Notes: generated by a model not told the origin, from the sequence alone. A stretch of 7,707 nt of DNA from Candidatus Methanomethylophilaceae archaeon (GCA_016296195.1 JAEDJU010000053.1:1-7707), one strand, 5' to 3'; counted from the first letter of the stretch, positions 1-6,459 are shown. Made by a program: numbers and translations.

Positions 1-1
1 C

Positions 2-1963
2 AGGACCCTCCTGGGGGAGATACCCAACATCCTGCCGAGGATCTGCCCCTGCCTGCTGATGAGTCCCCAGTCCGTCTCCCAGTACATCACCATGGACTTC
101 CCCAAGTTCGACCTGGTCATATTCGACGAATCCTCGCAGATCACCACCTGCAAGGCCATCGGTGCACTGGGCCGTGCCGGAAGCGCCGTCATAGCCGGTG
201 ACAGACGCCAGCTCCCGCCCACCTCCTTCTTCCAGAAGAAGATCGAATCCGAGGATGACGACGAGATGGTGGACATCGACAGCTTCCTGGACGACTGCCT
301 TTCGCTGAACATGCCCGAGACCTATCTGGAATGGCACTACCGCAGCAGGCATGAGAGCCTCATCGCGTTCAGCAACCGCACGTTCTACGAGAACAGGATG
401 CTCACGTTCCCGTCCCCCAACGACCAGGAGACTAGGGTGGGCATCAGATGGACCGGCGGAACCTATGAGAGGGGCAGACGCGACAACCCCGTGGAGGCGA
501 GGGCCGTCGTGGAGGAGATCCGCAGGAGGATCATGGATGACACACTGTGCAGACAGAGCATCGGTGTCGTGGCCTTCAGCATCAGCCAGCAGAACTGCAT
601 CGACGACATGTTCAACGACATGAGGAACGGGGACGAGGTGCTAAACGCCAGGATCAACGAGATGGACGAGGAGATCTTCATCAAGAACCTGGAGACGGTC
701 CAGGGGGACGAGAGAGACGTCATCATGTTCTCAATAGGATACGGCCCCACCGCCGACGGCACCGTACCCCAGAACTTCGGACCGATCAACCGCGATGGCG
801 GAGGCAGGAGATTGAATGTTGCCGTGTCCAGGGCGAGGTCCGAGATGGTTGTGTTCACATCCATGAGGTCAACCGACATCAAGGTCACACCCATGTCCAG
901 GTCCGGTGTCGTGAACCTGAGGGACTTCCTCCTGTTCGCGGAGAACGGAGGTCACTTCCCCGGACGGACGCAGACATCGCCCTCCGACGGGGAATCCACC
1001 ATACTCGGCGAGATAGCATCCTCCCTGGCGGAGAACGGGTACCAATCCCACTTCGGCATCGGGAGCTCGGAGTTCAAGGTGGACGTGGCGGTGGTGGACC
1101 CCGATGACCCGGACGAGTACCTGCTGGGAATCCTCACCGACGGACAGTCCTACAGGGCATCATCCAACACCCGTGACAGGGAATACGCCAGGGCGGATGT
1201 CCTGAGGAACCTCGGATGGAACCTGGCACACGTGTGGTCCATCGACTGGAGGTTCAACAGGGAGAGGATCGTAACCTCACTTCTGGAGACGCTGGAGGAC
1301 ATACGCAGGGGAAGGGTCACCGAGACCGTTGCGGAGAATGATGTGGAGGAGGACGTGGGGATCGTCGATTCGCCTCCGAAGGATGATGCCATCGCAGGTA
1401 TGCCCGTGAACGCACCCGAGGGGAGATGCAGACCGTACATCCCCATCGACATCGTCACCACACCCATGTCGGTAGACTCCATGTCCGGGGAGATGATGAG
1501 GAGCATCGCATCCGACATCATCCTTAGGGAATCTCCCGTGAACGAGACGCTCCTCCTGAAGCTGTTCTGCAAGAGGGTGGACATAAAGCGTCTGTCGGAG
1601 AGGACCAGGACACTCTTGCTCGACCACATCAGACGCCTGCCCCATGAGGAGAGGGACGGTTTCATAACATACTGGTCACCGAACATGGAGCCGTCATCGT
1701 ACGACACGTACCGTGTCGGTGACAGGGAGACGAACCGCGACATCACGCAGGTTCCGCTGGCGGAGATCGTCAACTCGATCGTGGACACCGTCGGACAATC
1801 GGGATCCCTCACCGGGGAAAGCATAATCCCCGCCGTCGGAAGGGCCCTCGGCTACAGCCGCTCCGGGAACAACGTGAAGGCGATCATAGGGGAGGCCGTG
1901 AAGGTGGCGGTGGATGATGGGAGGATAAGGTCCGAGGACGGAAGGTACCTACCGTCCCAATGA
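2..1963 (+). CDS. C-terminal part of a large superfamily 1 helicase with Vsr-like nuclease and DUF3320-like domains (5' partial)
   Basis: The frame is open from base 2, so the gene begins before the window; the ATG at 59 lies inside the conserved stretch CLLMSPQSVSQY and is not the start. Helicase motifs seen: Walker B/motif II VIFDESS (nt 113-136), motif III AGDRRQLPP (194-220), HYRS (335-346), motif V VQGDERDVI (695-721) and motif VI RRLNVAVSRAR (about 803-841). The ATP-binding P-loop must lie upstream. Next comes a Vsr/MTES_1575-type PD-(D/E)XK fold (about 1001-1252) with a GEIASSL helix, FKVDVAVVDP, the strand GILTDG, then TRDRE and LGWNLAHVWSIDW. The usual acidic residue of the IExDG strand is replaced (ILTDG), so cleavage activity is uncertain. 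A DUF3320-like helical tail follows (about 1481-1918). Proteins of this architecture are typically well over 1000 residues and are often found in defence-associated regions. The product is probably an ATP-driven DNA translocase/helicase; substrate unknown. The gene ends in tandem TGA TGA stops. Confidence 0.9.
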   Translation, partial: RTLLGEIPNILPRICPCLLMSPQSVSQYITMDFPKFDLVIFDESSQITTCKAIGALGRAGSAVIAGDRRQLPPTSFFQKKIESEDDDEMVDIDSFLDDCLSLNMPETYLEWHYRSRHESLIAFSNRTFYENRMLTFPSPNDQETRVGIRWTGGTYERGRRDNPVEARAVVEEIRRRIMDDTLCRQSIGVVAFSISQQNCIDDMFNDMRNGDEVLNARINEMDEEIFIKNLETVQGDERDVIMFSIGYGPTADGTVPQNFGPINRDGGGRRLNVAVSRARSEMVVFTSMRSTDIKVTPMSRSGVVNLRDFLLFAENGGHFPGRTQTSPSDGESTILGEIASSLAENGYQSHFGIGSSEFKVDVAVVDPDDPDEYLLGILTDGQSYRASSNTRDREYARADVLRNLGWNLAHVWSIDWRFNRERIVTSLLETLEDIRRGRVTETVAENDVEEDVGIVDSPPKDDAIAGMPVNAPEGRCRPYIPIDIVTTPMSVDSMSGEMMRSIASDIILRESPVNETLLLKLFCKRVDIKRLSERTRTLLLDHIRRLPHEERDGFITYWSPNMEPSSYDTYRVGDRETNRDITQVPLAEIVNSIVDTVGQSGSLTGESIIPAVGRALGYSRSGNNVKAIIGEAVKVAVDDGRIRSEDGRYLPSQ

Positions 1964-1983
1964 TGAAAGGTTAGAAACTATGG

Positions 1984-2008
1984 AGGGGAAAGGCTCAGTC
2001 CTTCCCCT
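1984..2008. terminator. Hairpin between convergent genes, candidate bidirectional terminator
   Basis: AGGGGAAAGG (1984-1993) can pair with CCTTCCCCT (2000-2008) around a 6-nt loop, with one bulged A. It sits at the meeting point of the helicase gene and the minus-strand zinc-ribbon gene and covers the latter's stop codon. There is no long T-run, so termination is inferred from position and structure only. Confidence 0.35.
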
Positions 2009-2312
2009 TCCTGAGGACATCCATACCGCACTTAGGGCAGAAGGTATCCTCGGGTGACAGCTTCGCATAGCAGTACTGACACCTGCCCTCCCTGTCCACC
2101 TTGGCAGCCGTGACCCTGAGGAACCTGCGTCCGAAGTGGACGACCACCAGGACCAACCCTATGATCAGGATGATGTTGAGGACGGTGTTGAACAACCTCC
2201 CCTCCGGCGTGTACGACACCATCGTGGAGTAGGCCGCCAGACGGAACAGTATGATGATGAGCCATATCACCGATATGGCGAGGGCGAGCCTGTTCCAAGC
2301 GTTGTTGTCCAT
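1995..2312 (-). CDS. Small two-helix membrane protein with C-terminal zinc ribbon
   Basis: The protein has 105 residues. Two hydrophobic segments (about residues 8-27 and 43-60) are separated by a short polar loop. A basic stretch GRRFLR follows the second helix, then a zinc ribbon with CQYC (78-81) and CPKC (92-95). The basic residues after helix 2 suggest that both termini and the zinc ribbon face the cytoplasm. I do not recognise a named family. Membrane-anchored zinc ribbons of this size are common in archaea, and most have no known role; the ribbon may bind a protein or nucleic acid partner at the membrane. The ATG at 2312 is supported by a TATA box about 25 bp upstream (leaderless) and alternatively by a GGTGA-like site about 9 nt upstream. 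The gene converges on the helicase gene and diverges from another zinc-ribbon gene. Confidence 0.8.
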   Translation of the reverse strand: MDNNAWNRLALAISVIWLIIILFRLAAYSTMVSYTPEGRLFNTVLNIILIIGLVLVVVHFGRRFLRVTAAKVDREGRCQYCYAKLSPEDTFCPKCGMDVLRKGKD

Positions 2313-2333
2313 GTGGTCTGCTCACCCGTCTCG

Positions 2334-2341
2334 TATAAAAA
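2334..2341 (-). promoter_or_regulatory. TATA box for the minus-strand zinc-ribbon membrane protein
   Basis: On the minus strand this reads TTTTTATA. Its centre is about 25 bp upstream of the ATG at 2312, the usual archaeal TATA-to-start distance, so the mRNA would start at or next to the ATG. A GGTGA-like sequence (about 2321-2325) lies between the box and the ATG. It would serve as a ribosome binding site only if transcription began further upstream. Confidence 0.55.
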
Positions 2342-2361
2342 TGGTGACCAGAGATGCTTCC

Positions 2362-2378
2362 GATGTTTCGTCGACATC
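2362..2378. repeat. Short dyad in the divergent promoter region
   Basis: GATGT (2362-2366) and ACATC (2374-2378) are inverted repeats around a 7-bp spacer. They lie between the two divergent TATA boxes (2334-2341 minus, 2384-2390 plus). This is where a shared regulator could bind, but arms this short can arise by chance. Confidence 0.2.
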
Positions 2379-2383
2379 TGACG

Positions 2384-2390
2384 TATATAT
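2384..2390 (+). promoter_or_regulatory. TATA box for the soluble zinc-ribbon protein
   Basis: TATATAT is centred at about 2387, predicting transcription start near 2412, about 17 nt before the ATG at 2429. This placement argues against the upstream in-frame ATGs at 2354 and 2363, which precede the box. The ATG at 2408 is only 21 bp from the box centre, a little too close. Confidence 0.5.
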
Positions 2391-2428
2391 GTGAACCACT
2401 CAAATACATGCACATTCTGCCGAGGCAC

Positions 2429-2812
2429 ATGGCCCTGATTGACCTGAAATGCCCACAATGTCAGAGAGACATAGGCCTGGACGACACACATCCCATCGGT
2501 TTCTGCGTGTACTGCGGAACCGAGATACCCCTGAGGACGGTGGAGACATTCGAACTGAGGATCGAGATCCTCTCCCTGATCCCCACATCCGTGGTGGAGG
2601 TGCGTCTGGACGGACATCAGGACAAACGCTCCTTCATGATGATGGGTACCGCACGCTACATGGTCAGTCCGGGACGCCACACTGTCAGCGTGGTCTGCGG
2701 CAAGCTCTCCACCGAGTTCGAGGTGGATGTAACCGAGGACTGCGCCCAGAACGTGAACGTGGGGCTGAAGGGCATAAAGGTGGGCGGAAGCGGACTCCCA
2801 CAACTCTTATAA
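2429..2812 (+). CDS. Soluble zinc-ribbon protein with a beta-sandwich-like domain
   Basis: From the ATG at 2429 the protein has 127 residues. The N-terminus carries a zinc ribbon with CPQC (8-11) and CVYC (26-29). Residues about 40-115 alternate hydrophobic and polar positions in a strand-like pattern, with VVEVRLDG, a YMVSPGRHTVSV turn and FEVDVTE, which resembles PEGA-like or small beta-sandwich domains. No signal peptide or membrane segment is visible. I do not recognise a specific family; a binding or scaffold role is a guess. In-frame ATGs exist upstream (2354, 2363, 2408), but the residues before 2429 look non-coding and the TATA box at 2384-2390 lies downstream of the first two. GAGG at 2422-2425 is a weak, closely spaced ribosome binding site. 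The divergent neighbour also has a two-CxxC ribbon. The stop codon lies in the TATA box of the next gene. Confidence 0.75.
   Translation: MALIDLKCPQCQRDIGLDDTHPIGFCVYCGTEIPLRTVETFELRIEILSLIPTSVVEVRLDGHQDKRSFMMMGTARYMVSPGRHTVSVVCGKLSTEFEVDVTEDCAQNVNVGLKGIKVGGSGLPQLL
2807..2812 (+). promoter_or_regulatory. TATA box of the aminotransferase-mevalonate kinase operon
   Basis: TTATAA is centred about 27 bp upstream of the ATG at 2837 and overlaps the TAA stop of the preceding gene. The spacing predicts a leaderless or very short-leader mRNA, consistent with the absence of a Shine-Dalgarno match before 2837. Confidence 0.5.
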
Positions 2813-2817
2813 GCACG

Positions 2818-2832
2818 GACCGGGAAACGGTC
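2818..2832. promoter_or_regulatory. Dyad between TATA box and start codon, candidate operator
   Basis: GACCG (2818-2822) and CGGTC (2828-2832) form a perfect inverted repeat around GGAAA. It lies between the TATA box and the ATG of the operon's first gene, where a bound protein would block the polymerase. In RNA it would be a small 5-bp hairpin, but a leaderless transcript would not contain it, so DNA binding is the likelier use. Confidence 0.3.
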
Positions 2833-2836
2833 TCCC

Positions 2837-3961
2837 ATGAAGATCTCCAAGAGGATTTCCGAGGTCCCCATGTCGGGGATAAGGAAGATGTTCGACCTCG
2901 CGGGCCCGGACTCCATCAACCTGGGGCTGGGCGAACCCGACCTGGCACCCCCCATAGAGGCCATCGAGGGGATGAACGCGGCGGCTACGGCGGGACTCAA
3001 CAAATACGGACCCACGGCCGGTATCCCCGAGCTCAGGAAGGCGGTCGCCGAGAGGTTCTCGAAATACGGCGACATCACAGGGAACAACATCATCATCACA
3101 CCCAGCGGCTCCTCCGCACTGTTGGAGATCACCCAGAGCATGATCGACCCCGGGGACAACGTCCTGATCCCCAGTCCCGGATTCGTCATCTACGGACCCC
3201 ACGCACAGCTCGCCGGCGGAACGTTCACCGAGTACAAGCTCACGGAAGGGGACTTCCAGCCCGACACCGACGACATCCAGTCCAAGATAAGGCCGGAGAC
3301 GAAGATGCTCGTGGTAACCAACCCCTCCAACCCCACGGGAGGAGTTCTGAGCGAAGAGACCTACAGGGCACTGTCCGACATAGCGGCGGACACGGGAGTC
3401 ACCATACTCTCCGACGAGGTCTACGACTCCTTCATCTATGAGGGGAAGCACCACTCGTTCATGAACCAGCTGGACAGAGCGGTCGTCGTCAACGGATTCT
3501 CCAAGATGATGGCGGTCACCGGCTGGAGGATGGGATTCGCCTGCGCCAACGAGGAGATCATGCAGGCTCTGATCAAGATGCAGTACCATGTCTGCGCAAG
3601 CCCCAACATGCCCGCGCAGTACGGGATCCTCAACGCACTTCCCCATCTGGACCCCTACCTGGAGAACGCCAGGAAGGTCTTCAAGGCCAGGAGGGACCTC
3701 ATCTCCAAGAGGATCAACGAGATCCCCGGCATGAGCATCATCCCGCCAAGGGGAGCGTTCTACGCATTCCCCAGCTACGACATGGACATGAAATCCGCAG
3801 ACCTGGCGGCCGAACTGGTCAAGGCCGGACTCATCTGCACCCCGGGATCCGCATTCGGTTCCTTCGGAGAGGGACATCTCAGGTTCTCCTACGCCGCGGA
3901 TGAGAGCAAGATTAATGCAGGGATGGATATACTGGAGAAGACCGTAGCGAAACTAAGGTGA
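2837..3961 (+). CDS. PLP-dependent class I aminotransferase (aspartate aminotransferase-like)
   Basis: At 374 residues this is a full-length fold-type I aminotransferase. It transfers an amino group between an amino acid and a 2-oxo acid in the cytoplasm, using pyridoxal phosphate. Visible landmarks: LGLGEPD (29-35), KYGPTAGIPELR (56-67), cofactor-phosphate loop SGSSALLE (90-97), NPSNPTG (162-168) with the pyridine-side Asn165, SDEVY (192-196) with Asp193 and Tyr196, Schiff-base Lys223 in NGFSKMMAVTGWRMG, and a substrate-carboxylate Arg349 in HLRFSYA. The sequence resembles archaeal enzymes annotated as aspartate aminotransferase, but substrate specificity in this family cannot be read from motifs; alanine, aromatic or other amino acids remain possible. 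It is the first gene of a four-gene run, with a TATA box about 27 bp upstream and no clear ribosome binding site, so it is probably leaderless. Its stop TGA is part of the next gene's ribosome binding site. Confidence 0.92.
   Translation: MKISKRISEVPMSGIRKMFDLAGPDSINLGLGEPDLAPPIEAIEGMNAAATAGLNKYGPTAGIPELRKAVAERFSKYGDITGNNIIITPSGSSALLEITQSMIDPGDNVLIPSPGFVIYGPHAQLAGGTFTEYKLTEGDFQPDTDDIQSKIRPETKMLVVTNPSNPTGGVLSEETYRALSDIAADTGVTILSDEVYDSFIYEGKHHSFMNQLDRAVVVNGFSKMMAVTGWRMGFACANEEIMQALIKMQYHVCASPNMPAQYGILNALPHLDPYLENARKVFKARRDLISKRINEIPGMSIIPPRGAFYAFPSYDMDMKSADLAAELVKAGLICTPGSAFGSFGEGHLRFSYAADESKINAGMDILEKTVAKLR
3955..3961 (+). promoter_or_regulatory. Ribosome binding site that decides the start of the acidic protein gene
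   Basis: AAGGTGA matches the archaeal anti-Shine-Dalgarno complement (AGGAGGTGAT) and lies 5 nt before the ATG at 3967. It includes the aminotransferase stop codon. It favours the ATG at 3967 over the in-frame GTG at 3958, which has no such site upstream. Confidence 0.6.
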
Positions 3962-3966
3962 GTTAC

Positions 3967-4488
3967 ATGGCAGACGATATCGATCCAAACGCAGGCCTCT
4001 TCGGAGGAGACGAGCCCGAGACCAACCCCGAGGAGGAGCACCTCAAATTCATCTTCGGACTGAACCCCAACAGGACATCGGCGATCTCCGACCTCTTCTC
4101 CAACGAGATGATGGCAACGGTCGACGAGGAACCCGACCTTCCCGAGGAGGCGAAGAGGAAGCTCATCTTCAAGATGACAGCCAACAGCGTCCTGGACATG
4201 GTCATGGAATGCCTCTCGCCCGAGATGTCCGAAGAGGTCGCATCCTGCCTGGACAGCTACCTCGGAATGTGCATTGTCAACAAGAAGTTCGAGGTCGACC
4301 TTCTCGGAGAGCTCAGGAAGGCCATCCTGGAGATCAAACAGGAGGACGGGGAGAGCGACGAGGACTACGACCGCAGGGTGTCCGATTTCGAGGACGCATG
4401 GTGGAGCATCCCCCAGCCCCTGCTCAACCAGCGCAACCCCGACGATGCGATCAGGGAAGAGATGATAAGGTACGGTCTGAACGAATGA
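3967..4488 (+). CDS. Uncharacterised acidic, mostly helical protein
   Basis: The protein has 173 residues from the ATG at 3967, or 176 from the GTG at 3958. I do not recognise the family. It is strongly acidic (about 42 Asp/Glu against about 16 Lys/Arg by hand count). The first 25 residues look disordered and acidic (DDIDPNAGLFGGDEPETNPEEE). The rest has predicted amphipathic helices, including stretches around LIFKMTANSVLDMVMECL and ELRKAILEIKQ, and a late AWWSIPQPLL segment. The scattered cysteines form no metal-binding pattern, and there is no signal peptide or membrane segment. It is bracketed by metabolic genes: its ribosome binding site uses the aminotransferase stop codon and its own stop overlaps the mevalonate kinase start (ATGA). 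It is therefore translated as part of the operon and was probably kept for a linked task, perhaps as a small partner or regulatory protein; that is inference. Confidence 0.8.
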   Translation: MADDIDPNAGLFGGDEPETNPEEEHLKFIFGLNPNRTSAISDLFSNEMMATVDEEPDLPEEAKRKLIFKMTANSVLDMVMECLSPEMSEEVASCLDSYLGMCIVNKKFEVDLLGELRKAILEIKQEDGESDEDYDRRVSDFEDAWWSIPQPLLNQRNPDDAIREEMIRYGLNE

Positions 4489-5480
4489 TGTCGTCCGAGT
4501 GGTACACCGCCTCCGCCCCGGGGAAGTTCGTCATCCTCGGTGAGCACGCCGTCGTCTACGGCAAGCCCGCGATAGTCCTGGCAGTGGACCGCAGGATCAC
4601 ATGCAGCATCAGACGCAGCCCCCGCAACACCCTCAACGGGGAGTACATAGATTTCAACAGACAACCCCACTTCCGCTACCTGACCCGCGACGTCCACTAC
4701 GCCATGGACTACGTCACCAGCAGCGAGATCCCCCCGGGATCGGGGATGGGATCCTCCGCAGCCCTCTCGGCAGCCCTCGCGATGGCCATCAGGGAGGAGC
4801 GCGGTGAACCCGTGGACGAGAGGAGCCTCGTGGACGAGGCCTACGGTGCGGAACTTTTCGCACAGGGCAACGGTTCACCCATGGATGCATCCGCATGCGT
4901 CCACGGAAAGGGCATCGGGGTCAACATCCCCGGTGCCGGGGACAGGGAACTCTGGACCATCACCAAAGGCGACAGGACCTGGAGGGTGTCCGACCTAGAC
5001 GTCCCAGACATGACGTTCGTCATCGGGAACACCGGCATACGCGCGGCGACCGGCCCACTGGTGGACAAGGTCAGGAGGTACATGCAGAGCAACCACTTCG
5101 CATGCGATGTGGTTGAGGAGATCGCCGCGGTGACCCTGATGGGATACAACGCCATCAGGAGGAACGATGTGGAGGAACTCGGATCCCTGATGACCAGGGA
5201 CCACAAGCTCCTGTCCATCCTGGGCGTCTCCTGCAGGGAACTGAACAAACTTGTCAACGCCTCGCTCCCGTACTCATACGGTGCGAAGCTCACCGGCTCC
5301 GGCGGAGGAGGGTGCATGGTCGCCCTCACCGACGAGCCCCAGAAGGTCGTCGATGCCATAGAGGCACGCGGCGGCACGGCATATGTGGTCAAGACGGGCT
5401 CGGACGGGGTCCGCATGGAACCCACGCCCGCATCGGGACCGCTTATGGACATCCCGATGGACTACCCTCCGAGACAGTGA
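4485..5480 (+). CDS. mvk: Mevalonate kinase (GHMP family)
   Basis: The enzyme phosphorylates mevalonate to 5-phosphomevalonate with ATP, a step towards the isoprenoids used for archaeal membrane lipids; it is cytoplasmic. It has 331 residues, a normal family length. The three GHMP motifs are present: SAPGKFVILGEHAVVYG (10-26), the ATP loop PPGSGMGSSAALSAALA (83-99) and the C-terminal KLTGSGGGGCMVAL (268-281). Glu123 and Asp134 in AELFAQGNGSPMD are 11 residues apart, as are the Mg-binding Glu and catalytic Asp of the rat enzyme, which supports a functional active site. The start is the ATG at 4485, overlapping the preceding stop as ATGA, or the adjacent ATG at 4488. The open frame continues upstream to 4209, but that part overlaps the acidic protein gene and has no GHMP character. 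No strong ribosome binding site is visible, so translational coupling is likely. Other GHMP kinases (phosphomevalonate, galactokinase) fit the motifs less well. Confidence 0.93.
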   Translation: MMSSEWYTASAPGKFVILGEHAVVYGKPAIVLAVDRRITCSIRRSPRNTLNGEYIDFNRQPHFRYLTRDVHYAMDYVTSSEIPPGSGMGSSAALSAALAMAIREERGEPVDERSLVDEAYGAELFAQGNGSPMDASACVHGKGIGVNIPGAGDRELWTITKGDRTWRVSDLDVPDMTFVIGNTGIRAATGPLVDKVRRYMQSNHFACDVVEEIAAVTLMGYNAIRRNDVEELGSLMTRDHKLLSILGVSCRELNKLVNASLPYSYGAKLTGSGGGGCMVALTDEPQKVVDAIEARGGTAYVVKTGSDGVRMEPTPASGPLMDIPMDYPPRQ

Positions 5481-5481
5481 T
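5477..5481 (+). promoter_or_regulatory. Ribosome binding site of the HdrCB-like gene
   Basis: GTGAT matches part of the anti-Shine-Dalgarno complement GGTGAT and contains the mevalonate kinase stop. It is 3 nt from the ATG at 5485, which is close. It supports 5485 over upstream in-frame ATGs such as 5383, which lie inside the kinase gene. Confidence 0.4.
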
Positions 5482-5484
5482 ATC

Positions 5485-6453
5485 ATGGGATACATCGAGG
5501 ACGAGATAGACAGGCTCCGCCTGAGATGCATAGGATGTGGAAAGTGCAGCAGGGTATGCCCCTCCCTGAAACACGGGGGATGCGACCCCATGGAGATGAT
5601 GATCGGAGGTGACGAGGGCATCGAGCACTGCATCGCCTGCGGGAACTGCTCCAAGGCCTGTCGCAGGACCGACCCCTTCACCGTCATGAGGGACCTCCTG
5701 GCGTTGAGGAACGGACTCCACGTCTCCGATGCCTACAGGGACACGGGATACGCCATGCCCATCAAACCCCTCGATGGATGTCCGGAACCCGAATGGACCG
5801 GCGACGACATCATGGTCATGCCGGGGTGCGTCGTCAAGTGCAGGGTGCCGTTCGTGGAGTACGCCATGTCCGTCGCCCTGAAGGCGATGGGTCTGAAGGG
5901 GAGGGAGCTTCCGAACAACACGTGCTGCATGCATCCGGCCCAGTTCAGGGAGATGACCGAGATGGAGCGCAGGAACGTGAAGAAGTCCATGGAGACCAAC
6001 GCCTCCGGAAAGGGGATCGTCACGCTCTGCGGAGGATGCAGCGAGGAGCTGCAGGGTTCCGGCATCGATGCCGAACACATCATCCCGTTCCTCCACGCCA
6101 ACATCGAAAGACTTCCAAGGACGTCCACACCCCTCAGGGTCGCACTTCAGCCCGGATGCTCCGCCATGCCCTTCAAGAAACAGATGGCGGAGGTCGTGGA
6201 TGCGATGGGTTACGAGAACATCAACAACCAGATGGGATGCTGCGGCAAGAGCACCGATGTGGCGGGACCCCTGATGGATGAGCGCATGCAGGAATGCGCC
6301 GGGGCAGACATCGTGGTGGTGGGATGCCCCATGTGCCTCGTCAAATACGATGCGCTTCCCGAGGGAAAACCGGTCGTGCACATATCCGAACTCGTCGCCA
6401 TGGCCGCGGGAGACAGGGAATCGCTGGGATTCCACTCGATCCAGATACCCTGA
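5485..6453 (+). CDS. HdrD-like (fused HdrC/HdrB type) iron-sulfur protein
   Basis: The protein has 322 residues. The N-terminus has two ferredoxin-type [4Fe-4S] motifs: CIGCGKCSRVC (Cys15, 18, 21, 25) and CIACGNCSKAC (Cys49, 52, 55, 59), laid out as in HdrC. Two cysteine-rich CCG domains follow, as in HdrB: Cys115, Cys147-148 and CGGC (182-185), then Cys225, Cys252-253 and CPMC (281-284). CCG domains in the HdrB/HdrD, GlpC and LldE families bind unusual iron-sulfur clusters and take part in disulfide or quinone-linked electron transfer. At 322 residues it is shorter than the roughly 400-residue HdrD of methanogens, and no membrane segment is visible. It could be a heterodisulfide reductase paralogue or another electron-transfer protein; the electron donor and acceptor cannot be read here. 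It starts 4 nt after mevalonate kinase and ends the operon. The ATG at 5485 is chosen because the upstream extension to 5383 is antiphase to the kinase and arginine/tryptophan-rich. Confidence 0.87.
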   Translation: MGYIEDEIDRLRLRCIGCGKCSRVCPSLKHGGCDPMEMMIGGDEGIEHCIACGNCSKACRRTDPFTVMRDLLALRNGLHVSDAYRDTGYAMPIKPLDGCPEPEWTGDDIMVMPGCVVKCRVPFVEYAMSVALKAMGLKGRELPNNTCCMHPAQFREMTEMERRNVKKSMETNASGKGIVTLCGGCSEELQGSGIDAEHIIPFLHANIERLPRTSTPLRVALQPGCSAMPFKKQMAEVVDAMGYENINNQMGCCGKSTDVAGPLMDERMQECAGADIVVVGCPMCLVKYDALPEGKPVVHISELVAMAAGDRESLGFHSIQIP

Positions 6454-6459
6454 GACAGG

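Noticed and set aside
2449..3441. Open frame of 330 codons on the plus strand
   Set aside because: It is out of frame across the zinc-ribbon gene and the aminotransferase, and its composition is Arg/Gly/His-rich as expected for a frame-shifted shadow.
2807..3877. Long open frame of 356 codons on the minus strand
   Set aside because: It lies antisense to the aminotransferase, whose catalytic motifs are all intact. It has no recognisable domain, and long antisense frames are expected in high-GC genes.
4209..4484. N-terminal extension of mevalonate kinase
   Set aside because: It overlaps the acidic protein gene in another frame and is Arg/Pro-rich. The GHMP fold begins right after the ATG at 4485.
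5443..6435. Long open frame of 330 codons on the minus strand
   Set aside because: It lies antisense to the HdrCB-like gene, is His/Gly/Val-rich, and shows no motif or promoter.
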